DNA from: 40CM-2-70-7 sp035631315
GTDB taxonomy: Bacteria; Gemmatimonadota; Gemmatimonadetes; Gemmatimonadales; GWC2-71-9
Assembly (NCBI GenBank): GCA_035631315.1
Contig: DASQIZ010000115.1
Span: forward strand, 13,505-77,504
Length of the DNA: 64,000 nucleotides
Direction: 5' to 3'
The notes under the pieces were generated by a model. That model saw only the letters and a program-made list of their open reading frames with translations. It searched no databases and was not told the origin of the DNA. Position 1 is the first letter of the stretch; the number at the start of each line of letters is the position of its first letter. This document shows positions 34,937 to 42,972 of this stretch, in pieces. Position numbers and translations under genes: made by a program.

Positions 34937-35977
34937 CTACCGATTGGTGAACACCAAGCCCGCGTGATCCGAAGGCCACACCAGATGGGCCGGGCCAGCC
35001 ACCCGGTCGCCAGGGCGCTCACCGACACGCTCGATCTTCGCGCTGCCATTGGAAACCGGCAGGGACGACCAGACATAGTCGATGCGCTGGTTGAACACCG
35101 GGGTTTGCGTGCCCAGATCCGGGGTCTCACAGCACGTGAAGCCGAGCTGCTGGGACTTGAGCGAGCCCCAGGTATCGATCAGGCCGGCGCCCTGCATGAC
35201 TTGATAGGCCGGCGATCCCGGGACGTCGTTGAAGTCGCCCATGACGTAGGCGGGCTCTCCGGCGGGAAGCGCCGACGTCAGCTCGATGGCCTGTGCCGCG
35301 CGCAATTCGGCGATGCCCGGCGCATCGCCCGACTCGAGATGGGTGCTCGCGAACGTCACGTCCTGGCCGGCGACCGTCGCTTGCACAATCACGTAGCCGC
35401 GCTTCAGTTCCACCCCGGGCGCGACCACGCCGATGTTGGCGGCATAGCTGTTCCCGGCCGCCGCCGTGACACTCACGCGATCGGGATTCACCAGCATCAC
35501 GTCACGGTCGTGAAGCGCGATTCCCGGCACCGGCGTCGCGACGATGTTCAAGACCGACGAGGCCTCCACATAGTGCACGCCACGCGCGGTCAGGGAATCG
35601 AGCAGGAGCGGGAGAAAGTCGATGTGAAGATCCACGAGCCCGGGAAGGGTGATGTCGATCTGTGAGACCTCCTGCAGGCCCACGACGTCGGGCCGGGCAC
35701 GCGCGATCTCCGCGGCCATGGCGCCTGCCCGCGCCGGATAGTCCGTGACCTCGAGGGTCTGAATGCCGTTCAACAGCGCGGGGAAATCATCGGATGTATC
35801 GGGAGAAACGAGGGCTGCGATGACGGCGTCCAAGTCGGCGCCGACGTACATGTTCTGCGTCATCGTGGTGATGCCCTGGCTCTGGACGTCCAATGTCCTC
35901 AGCGACGGCGGCAGAGCGGTGGGCTCGGACTCGAAGCAGGCGACGGTGCCGAGCAGCAACAGCGGGAGGTAACGCAC
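34937..35977 (-). CDS. Endonuclease/exonuclease/phosphatase-family lipoprotein
   Basis: A 346-residue lipoprotein (lipobox LLLLGTVAC) with the full metal-dependent phosphohydrolase fold: TQNMYVG, VVGLQEVS (metal Glu), ASTHLESG, YVMGDFNDVPGS (catalytic Asp/Asn), RIDYVWSS and WPSDHAGLVF (catalytic Asp-His). All active-site motifs are intact, so it should be active on a phosphodiester or phosphomonoester outside the cytoplasm; the substrate may be nucleic acid, sphingomyelin-type lipid or inositol phosphate. Confidence 0.9.
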   Translation of the reverse strand: MRYLPLLLLGTVACFESEPTALPPSLRTLDVQSQGITTMTQNMYVGADLDAVIAALVSPDTSDDFPALLNGIQTLEVTDYPARAGAMAAEIARARPDVVGLQEVSQIDITLPGLVDLHIDFLPLLLDSLTARGVHYVEASSVLNIVATPVPGIALHDRDVMLVNPDRVSVTAAAGNSYAANIGVVAPGVELKRGYVIVQATVAGQDVTFASTHLESGDAPGIAELRAAQAIELTSALPAGEPAYVMGDFNDVPGSPAYQVMQGAGLIDTWGSLKSQQLGFTCCETPDLGTQTPVFNQRIDYVWSSLPVSNGSAKIERVGERPGDRVAGPAHLVWPSDHAGLVFTNR

Positions 35978-36082
35978 GGTACGGCTCCTGAAAGGGTTGT
36001 TTCAGAGTCGTACGCCGCCATCACGTACCGATCATGTGCATGCCGTTGAAGCCTTCACCCTGCCGCCAACGTAGTTTCCAGC

Positions 36083-36589
36083 ATGGACCACACGCTTCTG
36101 GTGATCGGCCTGATCGTCTGCTGCGTGGCCGGCCTGGCCATGATCGCCATCAGCCTGCCCGGTATCTGGGTCATGGTCATCGCGGTGATCGCCTACGGCC
36201 TGGTGACGCACTTCGTGGGTGTCGGCGTGATCACCCTCTCGGTAACCATCGTCCTCGCGCTGCTCAGTGAAGTCGCCGAAGCCTACCTGGGCTTCGGGTT
36301 AGCCAAGAAATACGGCGGGTCCAAGCGCGCGGGGTGGGGTGCGCTCATCGGCGGGTTGGTGGGGGCTGCGGTTGGCGTTCCCGTCCCCGTCGTGGGCAGC
36401 GTGATCGGCTCGCTCGTCGGCGCCTTTGCGGGCGCTCTGCTCTTCGAGTACCTGGGCCACGGCGATTCGGACAAGGCGTTCAAGGCCGGGTGGGGGGCCC
36501 TGCTGGGCCGGGTCGCCGCGACCGCGACGAAGATGGCGATGGGCTTCGTGATCACCGTGATGGCGGTGATCGGGGCACTGCGGGGGTAG
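36083..36589 (+). CDS. DUF456 membrane protein
   Basis: A 168-residue membrane protein with the DUF456 pattern: LPGIWVMVIAVIAYGLVTHF, EVAEAYLGFGLAKKYGGSKR and two glycine-rich helices (GALIGGLVGAAVGVPVPVVG; GSLVGAFAGALLFEY). Four to five membrane segments. No ribosome site; TAGTTT at 36072-36077 ends 5 nt before the ATG, so the mRNA may be leaderless. Function unknown. Confidence 0.88.
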   Translation: MDHTLLVIGLIVCCVAGLAMIAISLPGIWVMVIAVIAYGLVTHFVGVGVITLSVTIVLALLSEVAEAYLGFGLAKKYGGSKRAGWGALIGGLVGAAVGVPVPVVGSVIGSLVGAFAGALLFEYLGHGDSDKAFKAGWGALLGRVAATATKMAMGFVITVMAVIGALRG

Positions 36590-36615
36590 GGGTGGAGGGA
36601 GTGCCCCCTACCCCC
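36582..36615. terminator. Hairpin between DUF456 and TonB-receptor genes
   Basis: Arms GGGGGTAGGGG (36582-36592) and CCCCTACCCCC (36605-36615) pair perfectly over 11 bp. The plus-strand stop TAG lies inside the left arm. It can serve both converging genes. Confidence 0.6.
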
Positions 36616-36623
36616 CTCTCTAC

Positions 36624-39440
36624 CTAGAAGCCGTACTTCAGCCCCAGGTAGAACGTCTGCCCGTAGTACTCCCGCTGAACGTTGAACTGGTGGTCGGGCG
36701 TTCCCTGGAAGAACCCGAACACCGCGTTGTTGATGTTCAAGACCTGCAACTGCATCTGCACATTCGGCGCGACCGTGAGGATCGCCGAGGCGTCGATCTG
36801 CGAGTGGGCGTAGAAGTAGTTGTCGCCATTCGCCGTCGGGGTGCCGTCGTTGTACTGGTCGATGTTCGCGCCGTTGTACGTCCAGGCGACGCGGGCCGAG
36901 ATGAAGCCCTTGTCATAGGTGACCGCCGCGTTGGCAACATCCGGCGACGTCCGGAGCATCATGGCGGTGCGGCCGGTGGTGGTATCGACCACCACGCTGG
37001 AGCTCACGTGGGTCCAGTTGACGTCGAACCCCAATCCGGAGAGTGCGCCAGGCAAGAACGTCAGGTGCTGGCTCCAGTCGGCCTCGAAGCCCTCAAGGTG
37101 CCCGTCGCCACCATTCTGCTTCTCGGTGCCGTAGTAGCCGTCGAACGCGGCGTAGGGGCCGTTATAGATGAAGCCCTTCGTGCCGATGAAGTCCGTGATC
37201 TTCTTGTAGAACACGCCGCCGGAGATGACTCCACCCACCGACGGGAGGTACTTCTCCACCAGGAGGTCGAAGTTCCAGGAGTGCTCCGGCTTGAGGTTCG
37301 GATTCCCGGCGGTGAGGTTGTTGTACTGATGCTGGTAGATGGTGTTCAGATTGCCCTGCAGCGAGGGTGCCAGATCCGAGTAATTGGGTCGGGCGATGCC
37401 TCGCGTGGCGGCGATCCGGACGTTGGTGTTCTCGTCCACGCCGTACCGAAACTGCGCACTGGGGAAGACGTCAGTGTAGTCGTGTGTCCCGCTCACGGCA
37501 CTGACGGTCGTAGGCCCAGTGGGGTTCCCCAGGGTGTCGGTCGGGGTGTTGGCCACATTACCGGTGTAGGTCGAGTGGGTCATCTCCACCCGCACGCCGA
37601 GGTTCAAATGAAACGCGGGGCTCAGGTCGATGTCGTTCATCACGTACCCGGCGAGGATGCGCTCCTTGCCGGTAAAGCTGGCCAGCGCATTTCCGATCGA
37701 GTCGGTCTTGTTGGTGAACGCCCCGGGGTTTGCGTTCTCGTACTGCGTGCTCGTGCCGAAGTCCGGCAGGGGGCCGAGTAGGAAGCCCGGCTGCAAATAG
37801 TTATAGAAGTTCGGATCGGCGAATCCGGAGAGCGCCTGGCTCAGCAAGTAAGAGCCGCTTCCCTTGAAGCTCTCGTTATTCTGGCTGTAGTCCTTCTCCT
37901 CGTTCCGAAGCCGGAGCCCGAACTTGATGGCGCCGGGCCGGCCTCCCATCAAGTAGTTCCGCTGCAGGTTGACCTGCCCACCCAGGTCCTTGCCGGTGGT
38001 GAGCCCGTTATCGGAGCTGTAATTGGTCAGTCCGTAATTGGTGGCAGTGGCGGCGTCGGTGGCGTTCGCGCCGCTCAGGTACTGGTACGCCGGCTTCTCG
38101 GGGTTCGAACCGTTGATCGCGAGGATGTAGCTGGGCCCGTAGTCGAACGTGGTGGACCGGTAATCCACGGTGTTCTGTTCGGTGCCGGCGAGGTTGGCCG
38201 CGTAGTCCAGGAACCACTGCCCGTTGTCCTGCTTGCCGCCGATGGTCATGCCCCACAGCTGCTCGGTGGGAGTGCGGAGCTGCACCTGCCGCTGCAGATC
38301 GACACCGGTCAAATAGTCGCCACCGCTGCCCGTCGAGTCATTGCCCGAAACGTCGTAGACGTAGCGATTGCCATGATTCAGGAACTTGCTCCACATCCCC
38401 TTCGCGAACAGTTGCGAGTGGCCATTGAACCGGTAGTCCAGGTCGCCGCCCAGCCCATAGCGGTCGCGGAAGTAGGAGTAGTCGCGCTCGCTCCACTCGA
38501 CCGGATGCGACACGCCGGCGTTATCCACCGACCAGGACGGCTCGACGTCATTGATCACCCGGTTGAACCGGTCGATCGAGCCGCCGATCAAGAAGCCGAG
38601 TTTCTGGTCCGCGCCGAATCGCCCGCCCCAGGTGAGTCCCCCCTGGCCCGTGGTATGGTCCAGCAGCGTGATGTGGCCGAACTGGCCGGAGACGTAGCCG
38701 CGGGGCGCGCCTTCGGGGACCTTGGTCACCAAGTTCACGGAGCCGCCGATGGCATCGGCGTCCATATCTGCCGTGAGCGTCTTCGACACTTCGATGGCGG
38801 ACAGAATCTCGGCCGGTACGTCATCAAGCTTCACGATGCGGTCGCCCTGCTCAGTCCCCGGCACGTGTGACCCGTCCACAGTCACATTCTGGAGTCTCGG
38901 CTCCGTTCCGCGGACCTGAACGAACTTGCCTTCACCCTCGTCCCGCTCGAGCGAGACGCCCGGAATCCGGCCCGCCGCCTCGGCGGCATTCGCGTTGGGG
39001 AGCGCGCGGATCTCGTCACCCGACAGCACGCTGACGATGTTGTCGGCATCCTTTTGTTTGTCGAGCGCGACGTCCTTCGATTCACCCATGCGGTAGGCGG
39101 TCACCATCACCGCGGGAAGGTTCACCGCCGCGGGGCGCAGCTTCACCATGACGTCGGCGGCACCTCCACCCTGGACGACCACCGTCTGGGTGTCGGGATT
39201 GAAGCCGATGATCGTGACCCGGATCCGATACGTGCCGGCGGGAACGAAGTCGATGCGGAACGCGCCGTCATCGTGCGAGCGCGCGCCGTACGGCGCACCG
39301 ACCAGTCGCACCGTGGCGCCGTTGACCGGCTTGGCGGCTTCGTCGGTGACGTGTCCGGTAACGGAACCGGTGCTGGTCTGCGCGCTGACGGCGGCTGGAA
39401 GAAAGAACGCAAGGCAGAGCGCGATGGGAACGGCTTGCAT
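36624..39440 (-). CDS. TonB-dependent receptor with CarboxypepD-like N-terminal domain
   Basis: A 938-residue outer-membrane receptor: signal peptide (PIALCLAFFLPAAVSAQT), a carboxypeptidase-regulatory-like beta domain (TGSVTGHVTDEAAKPVNGAT), the plug (ALPNANAAEAAGRIPGVSLE, then LDDVPAEILSAIEVSKTLTA) and a 22-strand barrel ending in aromatic YLGLKYGF. GAGGAGG precedes the ATG. The N-terminal domain is typical of receptors for oligosaccharides or peptides; the substrate is unknown. It is divergent from the PQQ dehydrogenase gene, with 122 bp between them. Confidence 0.92.
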   Translation of the reverse strand: MQAVPIALCLAFFLPAAVSAQTSTGSVTGHVTDEAAKPVNGATVRLVGAPYGARSHDDGAFRIDFVPAGTYRIRVTIIGFNPDTQTVVVQGGGAADVMVKLRPAAVNLPAVMVTAYRMGESKDVALDKQKDADNIVSVLSGDEIRALPNANAAEAAGRIPGVSLERDEGEGKFVQVRGTEPRLQNVTVDGSHVPGTEQGDRIVKLDDVPAEILSAIEVSKTLTADMDADAIGGSVNLVTKVPEGAPRGYVSGQFGHITLLDHTTGQGGLTWGGRFGADQKLGFLIGGSIDRFNRVINDVEPSWSVDNAGVSHPVEWSERDYSYFRDRYGLGGDLDYRFNGHSQLFAKGMWSKFLNHGNRYVYDVSGNDSTGSGGDYLTGVDLQRQVQLRTPTEQLWGMTIGGKQDNGQWFLDYAANLAGTEQNTVDYRSTTFDYGPSYILAINGSNPEKPAYQYLSGANATDAATATNYGLTNYSSDNGLTTGKDLGGQVNLQRNYLMGGRPGAIKFGLRLRNEEKDYSQNNESFKGSGSYLLSQALSGFADPNFYNYLQPGFLLGPLPDFGTSTQYENANPGAFTNKTDSIGNALASFTGKERILAGYVMNDIDLSPAFHLNLGVRVEMTHSTYTGNVANTPTDTLGNPTGPTTVSAVSGTHDYTDVFPSAQFRYGVDENTNVRIAATRGIARPNYSDLAPSLQGNLNTIYQHQYNNLTAGNPNLKPEHSWNFDLLVEKYLPSVGGVISGGVFYKKITDFIGTKGFIYNGPYAAFDGYYGTEKQNGGDGHLEGFEADWSQHLTFLPGALSGLGFDVNWTHVSSSVVVDTTTGRTAMMLRTSPDVANAAVTYDKGFISARVAWTYNGANIDQYNDGTPTANGDNYFYAHSQIDASAILTVAPNVQMQLQVLNINNAVFGFFQGTPDHQFNVQREYYGQTFYLGLKYGF

Positions 39441-39562
39441 GGGACCCCTCCTCGAGGGTGCTGGGACAACTGCGGGATCAACCGATGTTGCCCCACTCAG
39501 GAGGACGTCTCACGATTTTTTCGTAACAGTCAGGCGAATCAGATTCGTGTAAGATTAGGGGT
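39441..39562. promoter_or_regulatory. Divergent promoter region (TonB receptor / PQQ dehydrogenase)
   Basis: AT-rich. On the plus strand TAAGAT (39550-39555) ends 7 nt before the ATG at 39563, with no ribosome site, suggesting a leaderless mRNA. The minus-strand gene has a normal GAGGAGG site. No operator seen. Confidence 0.45.
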
Positions 39563-41326
39563 ATGCGTCTCCAATCCTCGACGTTCCTCGCCGCCGTCCT
39601 CGCCGTCCTCGCCGTCCCTGCCGTCGGACAAACTCCTGACGATGGCCAGTGGACGATGCCCGGCAAGAACTTCGCTGCGACACGCTTCTCCTCGCTGACC
39701 TCGATCACGACCGCTAACGCGTCGACGCTGCACCCGCTCTGGAGCTTCTCGACCGGCGTCCTTGGTGGTCATGAGGGCCAGCCCCTCGTCGTGAACAACA
39801 CGATGTACGTCGTGACGCCATTCCCCGACGTGCTTTACGCGTTCGATCTCACCAAGGACGGCTACCCCCTCAAGTGGAAGTACCGCCCCGACGTGAACCC
39901 CTCGGCACTCGGCACCGCGTGCTGTGACGCGATCAACCGGGGCCCGGCCTACGCCGACGGCAAGATCGTGTACAACCTCCTGGACGGTCACACCGTCGCG
40001 GTCGACGCGAACACCGGCAAGGAGCTCTGGAAGGTCCAGATCGCCGATCTGAGCGAAGGCGAGACGACGCCTATGGCCCCGCTCATCGTGCGAGACCTGG
40101 TGTTCGTGGGTCCCTCGGGCGGGGAGTTCGGAATTCACGGCTGGCTGAAGGCGCTCGATCTGGCCAACGGGAAAGTCGTCTGGACGGCGTACAACGAGGG
40201 GTCCGACAAGGACATGCTCGTCGACACGAGCAAGTTCCGCCCCTTCTATGACCATGGCAAGGACCTGGGGCTCACGTCGTGGACTGGCGACGCCTGGAAG
40301 CGGGGTGGAATTCCCGTCTGGGGGTGGCTCTCCTACGATCCTGACCTCGATCTCCTCTATTACGGCACCGGGAATGCCGGTCCGTACAACCCCGAACAGC
40401 GACCCGGGGATAACAAGTGGGCGTCAAGTGTCCTGGCCCGCCGACCGCGCGATGGCGCCCTCATTTGGGCGTATCAGTTCACGCCGCACGAGAACTGGGA
40501 CTACGACGCCAACGCCGAGATGATCCTGGCGGATCTGAACATCGGCGGGAAGCTGCGGCACGTTCTGGTGCACTTCGACAAGAACGGCTTCGCGTACACC
40601 ATCGACCGTGAGACCGGTGAGGTCCTCCTCGCCAAGGCGTTCACTACGGTCACGTGGGCCAAGGGCATCAACCTCAAGACCGGCCGCCCCACCCTCGACT
40701 CGGCCAAGCTCACCGGAGCCTCCCGCGGCAACGTGAAGGACATCTGCCCGTCACTCGAAGGTGGGAAGAGCCCCGTGTCTGCGGGGTCGTTCTCACCGCA
40801 CACCGAGTATTTCTACGTCGCGACGAACAACCTCTGCATGGATTACGAGGCGTCGCAGGTTTCGCACATCGCGGGCACGCCCTACATCGGCGCGAACACG
40901 CCGTACCACGCGGGGCCCGGTGGGTACATGGGAGCCTTCATCGCGTGGGACGCGGTCAAGGGCCAGCCCGCCTGGAGAATCGAAGAGAAGTATCCGGTGT
41001 GGAGTGGATCGGTTACGACGGCCGGCGACGTAGTGTTCTACGGAACGCTCGACGGCTGGTTCAAGGCCGCGAACGCGTGGACCGGGCAGGTGCTCTGGAA
41101 GTTCAAGGTGGGTTCGGGCGTGGTCGGGTGCCCGATCGTGTACAAAGGACCCGACGGCAGACAGTACGTTGCGGTGTATGCGGGAATCGGGGGTGACTGG
41201 TTCCTCCTGGCCGGGGACGTGCGGTCCGACGATCCCGCGGACGTGAGGCCCCCGGCGGATTTCGCCAAGGATCTGGCGCGTCACACCAGCCAAGGTGGAA
41301 TGGTATGGATTTTCGGATTGCCCTGA
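39563..41326 (+). CDS. PQQ-dependent alcohol dehydrogenase-like quinoprotein
   Basis: A 587-residue periplasmic eight-bladed propeller with signal peptide (STFLAAVLAVLAVPAVGQ). The adjacent-cysteine disulfide that caps PQQ is visible at Cys120-Cys121 (GTACCDAINRG), and WDYDANAEM carries the likely catalytic aspartate. Tryptophan-docking motifs such as ANTGKELWKV repeat. It lacks a haem domain; electrons probably go to the cytochrome c encoded next, whose start overlaps its 3' end by 22 bp. The alcohol substrate is unknown. No PQQ biosynthesis gene is in the window. Confidence 0.92.
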   Translation: MRLQSSTFLAAVLAVLAVPAVGQTPDDGQWTMPGKNFAATRFSSLTSITTANASTLHPLWSFSTGVLGGHEGQPLVVNNTMYVVTPFPDVLYAFDLTKDGYPLKWKYRPDVNPSALGTACCDAINRGPAYADGKIVYNLLDGHTVAVDANTGKELWKVQIADLSEGETTPMAPLIVRDLVFVGPSGGEFGIHGWLKALDLANGKVVWTAYNEGSDKDMLVDTSKFRPFYDHGKDLGLTSWTGDAWKRGGIPVWGWLSYDPDLDLLYYGTGNAGPYNPEQRPGDNKWASSVLARRPRDGALIWAYQFTPHENWDYDANAEMILADLNIGGKLRHVLVHFDKNGFAYTIDRETGEVLLAKAFTTVTWAKGINLKTGRPTLDSAKLTGASRGNVKDICPSLEGGKSPVSAGSFSPHTEYFYVATNNLCMDYEASQVSHIAGTPYIGANTPYHAGPGGYMGAFIAWDAVKGQPAWRIEEKYPVWSGSVTTAGDVVFYGTLDGWFKAANAWTGQVLWKFKVGSGVVGCPIVYKGPDGRQYVAVYAGIGGDWFLLAGDVRSDDPADVRPPADFAKDLARHTSQGGMVWIFGLP

Positions 41327-41763
41327 TCGGCGTGGGTGGAGTAGCGCTGGCGTGCAAACCGGTGACTCCAACGAGTAACGCCCGCTACGTCCCGCCTGTG
41401 ATTTCGTATCCGCAGCACGTGAACGCAGCCGGCATCGCTCCGCCCACCGGCGGGGGCACCCTCACCAACCCCTATCAGCCCGACAGCGCGTCAGTTCGTG
41501 AAGGGGGGCAGACGTTCACCGCCATGAATTGCGATGGATGTCATGGCGGCGGCGCCACGGGTTGGGTGGGGCCGAGTTTGGTGGATGGGCGGTGGCGGTA
41601 TGGCGGGGAAGATGGTGCGGTGTTCACGTCGATCTTCTACGGACGACCACGTGGCATGCCGGCCTATGGTGGTACGCTCTCGCCGGCGGCCATCTGGAAG
41701 ATCGTGACGTATCTGCGTGCCCAACCCGTCCCATCGGACGTCCCGACCGAGCGCTGGCAATGA
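41305..41763 (+). CDS. Class I-type cytochrome c, lipoprotein
   Basis: A 152-residue protein: signal peptide with a lipobox-like GVALAC near residue 17, one haem site (MNCDGCHGGG) and a likely axial Met in RGMPAYGGTLSP. It overlaps the PQQ dehydrogenase gene by 22 bp in another frame, so the pair is coupled and the cytochrome is the probable electron acceptor of the quinoprotein. Confidence 0.9.
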   Translation: MDFRIALIGVGGVALACKPVTPTSNARYVPPVISYPQHVNAAGIAPPTGGGTLTNPYQPDSASVREGGQTFTAMNCDGCHGGGATGWVGPSLVDGRWRYGGEDGAVFTSIFYGRPRGMPAYGGTLSPAAIWKIVTYLRAQPVPSDVPTERWQ

Positions 41764-41773
41764 AATGCTAGAC

Positions 41774-41805
41774 GCTAAGTGGCTAAGTCGCTGAGTGGCC
41801 AAGTC
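41774..41805. repeat. Tandem octamer repeat (four copies)
   Basis: GCTAAGTG, GCTAAGTC, GCTGAGTG and GCCAAGTC in direct tandem, preceded by CTAGAC. The same octamers, preceded by CTAGCC, occur at 51993-52016. The array overlaps the earliest possible start of the next gene. Confidence 0.7.
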
Positions 41806-42166
41806 GCAAACGGTGTGTATCCCGAACATCGGACCGCGGGAGTCCCGCAAACGGCTCCGGGCCGGTCTTGTGTACCTCGGCGTCGCGATCGTCGCGCTGG
41901 GTGTCCTGCTGATGACCCACACCCCGCGTGGGTATCGCCTTCTCCTGGTCCTCCCGTTCTGGGGCGCCGGGGCCGGAGTTTTCCAGTATCTCGAGAAGAC
42001 GTGAATTCGTCTCGCGGCGCGCGGTCTGCGCGACATGGATGGGGTCTCGGAGCGGGTGACGCATGAGGTAGAGCTCAGCCAGATCAAACAGCAGGCGAGC
42101 CGGGTATATCTCAAGACGACGGCCTTCGCTGTAGCTCTAACAGCTGCAACGACTTACCTATTGTGA
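41795..42166 (+). CDS. Candidate selenoprotein: small membrane protein read through an in-frame TGA
   Basis: Read plainly, a 69-residue frame ends at TGA 42002-42004 after FQYLEKT. In the same frame, however, 53 more codons follow (IRLAARGLRDMDGVSERV to a hydrophobic LTAATTYLL end) and stop at TGA 42164. From memory, this matches a small-protein family with CxPNIGPRE near the N-terminus and FQAREKT-Cys-VALAARG in the middle, so the TGA stands where the family has Cys. Residue 70 would be selenocysteine, with Cys8 as a possible partner. A third membrane helix lies in the distal part, completing a three-helix protein of 123 residues. A SECIS-like hairpin follows the TGA (see 42005-42034). The start may instead be the GTG at 41813, as 41795 lies inside a tandem repeat. 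Alternatives: a nonsense mutation or a genuine short form. Confidence 0.7.
42005..42034 (+). promoter_or_regulatory. SECIS-like hairpin directly after the in-frame TGA
   Basis: CGCGC (42018-42022) pairs with GCGCG (42028-42032) around the five-base loop GGTCT (42023-42027). From recall, the E. coli fdhF and Moorella fdhA SECIS elements present GGUC/GGUCU in the loop. In fdhF the loop also begins 18 nt after the UGA and is read as codons GGT CTG at positions +7 and +8. All three properties match here. The lower stem is imperfect (G-A mismatch at 42017/42033, then G-C). Confidence 0.7.
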
Positions 42167-42198
42167 CACTCTTTATTACCGGGGACGTATTGTAGGTC

Positions 42199-42384
42199 AT
42201 GAAACCCCTTCTGCAGCTCGCCGCGGTAGGCGTCGTCGGAGTCGTGGCCTTCAAGCTCGTCGCGCTCCTGTTCCTGCCACTCCTCGCGATCCTGTTCAAG
42301 GTCGTGCTGGTGATGGCACTCGTGTTCTTCCTGTTGAAGCTTATCAAGAAGAACCGGAAAGACGGCGAAGCGCCCGCGACCTGA
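42199..42384 (+). CDS. Small hydrophobic membrane protein (61 aa)
   Basis: Almost entirely hydrophobic (LQLAAVGVVGVVAFKLVALL, then LFLPLLAILFKVVLVMALVF), ending in the charged tail KKNRKDGEAPAT. One or two membrane helices. It starts 32 bp after the distal stop of the candidate selenoprotein and may be co-transcribed with it. No family recognised; no strong ribosome site. Confidence 0.55.
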   Translation: MKPLLQLAAVGVVGVVAFKLVALLFLPLLAILFKVVLVMALVFFLLKLIKKNRKDGEAPAT

Positions 42385-42387
42385 ACG

Positions 42388-42404
42388 CCGCGGGTTAACC
42401 GCGG
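42388..42404. terminator. Short GC hairpin after the 61-aa gene
   Basis: CCGCGG-GTTAA-CCGCGG, a perfect 6-bp stem just after the stop at 42384. The sequence also reads as two tandem copies of CCGCGGG(G)TTA(A)C, similar to one arm of the palindrome at 34895-34925. Weak candidate. Confidence 0.35.
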
Positions 42405-42462
42405 GGTTACGAGGTCCGAAAACGGATATCCGGCGATGGCGCCTGTGGGTAGAATCCGACCC

Positions 42463-42957
42463 ATGGGCGCCGTTCGCTTCACCAGCATTCCAAGCCCCAT
42501 TGGGGACCTCTTCGTCGCGGCGAGCGAGAAGGGCCTGACGTGCCTCCTGTTCGATCAGCGGGCCCACGGCCCCGACCGGTCCGGCTGGGAGCCCGACGAC
42601 GGGTCCAAGATTCTGGCCCAGGCGCGCCGCCAGCTGGACGAATACTTCGACCACCGGCGCACCACGTTCGACCTCCCGCTCGACATGCAGGGGACACCCT
42701 TCCAGCTCCAGGTCTGGGAGCAGTTGACGAAGATCCCGTACGGATCGACCACCTCGTACGGTGAGATCGCGAAGCGGCTCGGGAATCCGACGGGCTCGCG
42801 AGCGGTAGGCGCCGCCAATGGGCGGAACCCCGTCGCCCTCGTGGTCCCCTGTCACCGGGTCATCGGCGCAAACGGTGACCTGACGGGATTCGGTGGGGGG
42901 ATGGCCCGCAAAGAGTGGCTGCTCAAGCACGAGGGGAGTATCTTGACTCTCGTCTAA
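42463..42957 (+). CDS. ogt: Methylated-DNA--[protein]-cysteine S-methyltransferase
   Basis: A 164-residue suicide repair protein that takes the methyl group from O6-methylguanine or O4-methylthymine. The acceptor Cys130 is in VVPCHRVIGANG; the helix-turn-helix and arginine finger (YGSTTSYGEIAKRLGNPTGS, RAVGAANGRNP) are intact. The ATG at 42463 is preferred: TAGAAT (42450-42455) ends 7 nt before it and no ribosome site is present, suggesting a leaderless mRNA; an in-frame ATG at 42436 lies upstream of that box. The 3' end contains the -35 box for the next operon. Confidence 0.93.
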   Translation: MGAVRFTSIPSPIGDLFVAASEKGLTCLLFDQRAHGPDRSGWEPDDGSKILAQARRQLDEYFDHRRTTFDLPLDMQGTPFQLQVWEQLTKIPYGSTTSYGEIAKRLGNPTGSRAVGAANGRNPVALVVPCHRVIGANGDLTGFGGGMARKEWLLKHEGSILTLV

Positions 42958-42972
42958 AACAGTTGTTTTATA
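42943..42972 (+). promoter_or_regulatory. Promoter of the HlyD-ABC-TetR operon
   Basis: TTGACT (42943-42948) and TTTATA (42967-42972) with an 18-nt spacer; strong match. It begins inside the ogt gene and its -10 box is covered by the palindromic operator. Confidence 0.65.

Noticed and set aside
38100..38125. tRNA-like GGTTCGAACC sequence
   Set aside because: It lies inside the TonB-receptor coding sequence and no cloverleaf can be formed around it.
42002..42004. The TGA as the ordinary stop of a 69-residue protein or as a nonsense mutation
   Set aside because: Possible, but the intact 53-codon continuation with a third membrane helix, the Cys position in the family as I recall it, and the fdhF-like hairpin favour selenocysteine. 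A decayed gene would not be expected to keep these.
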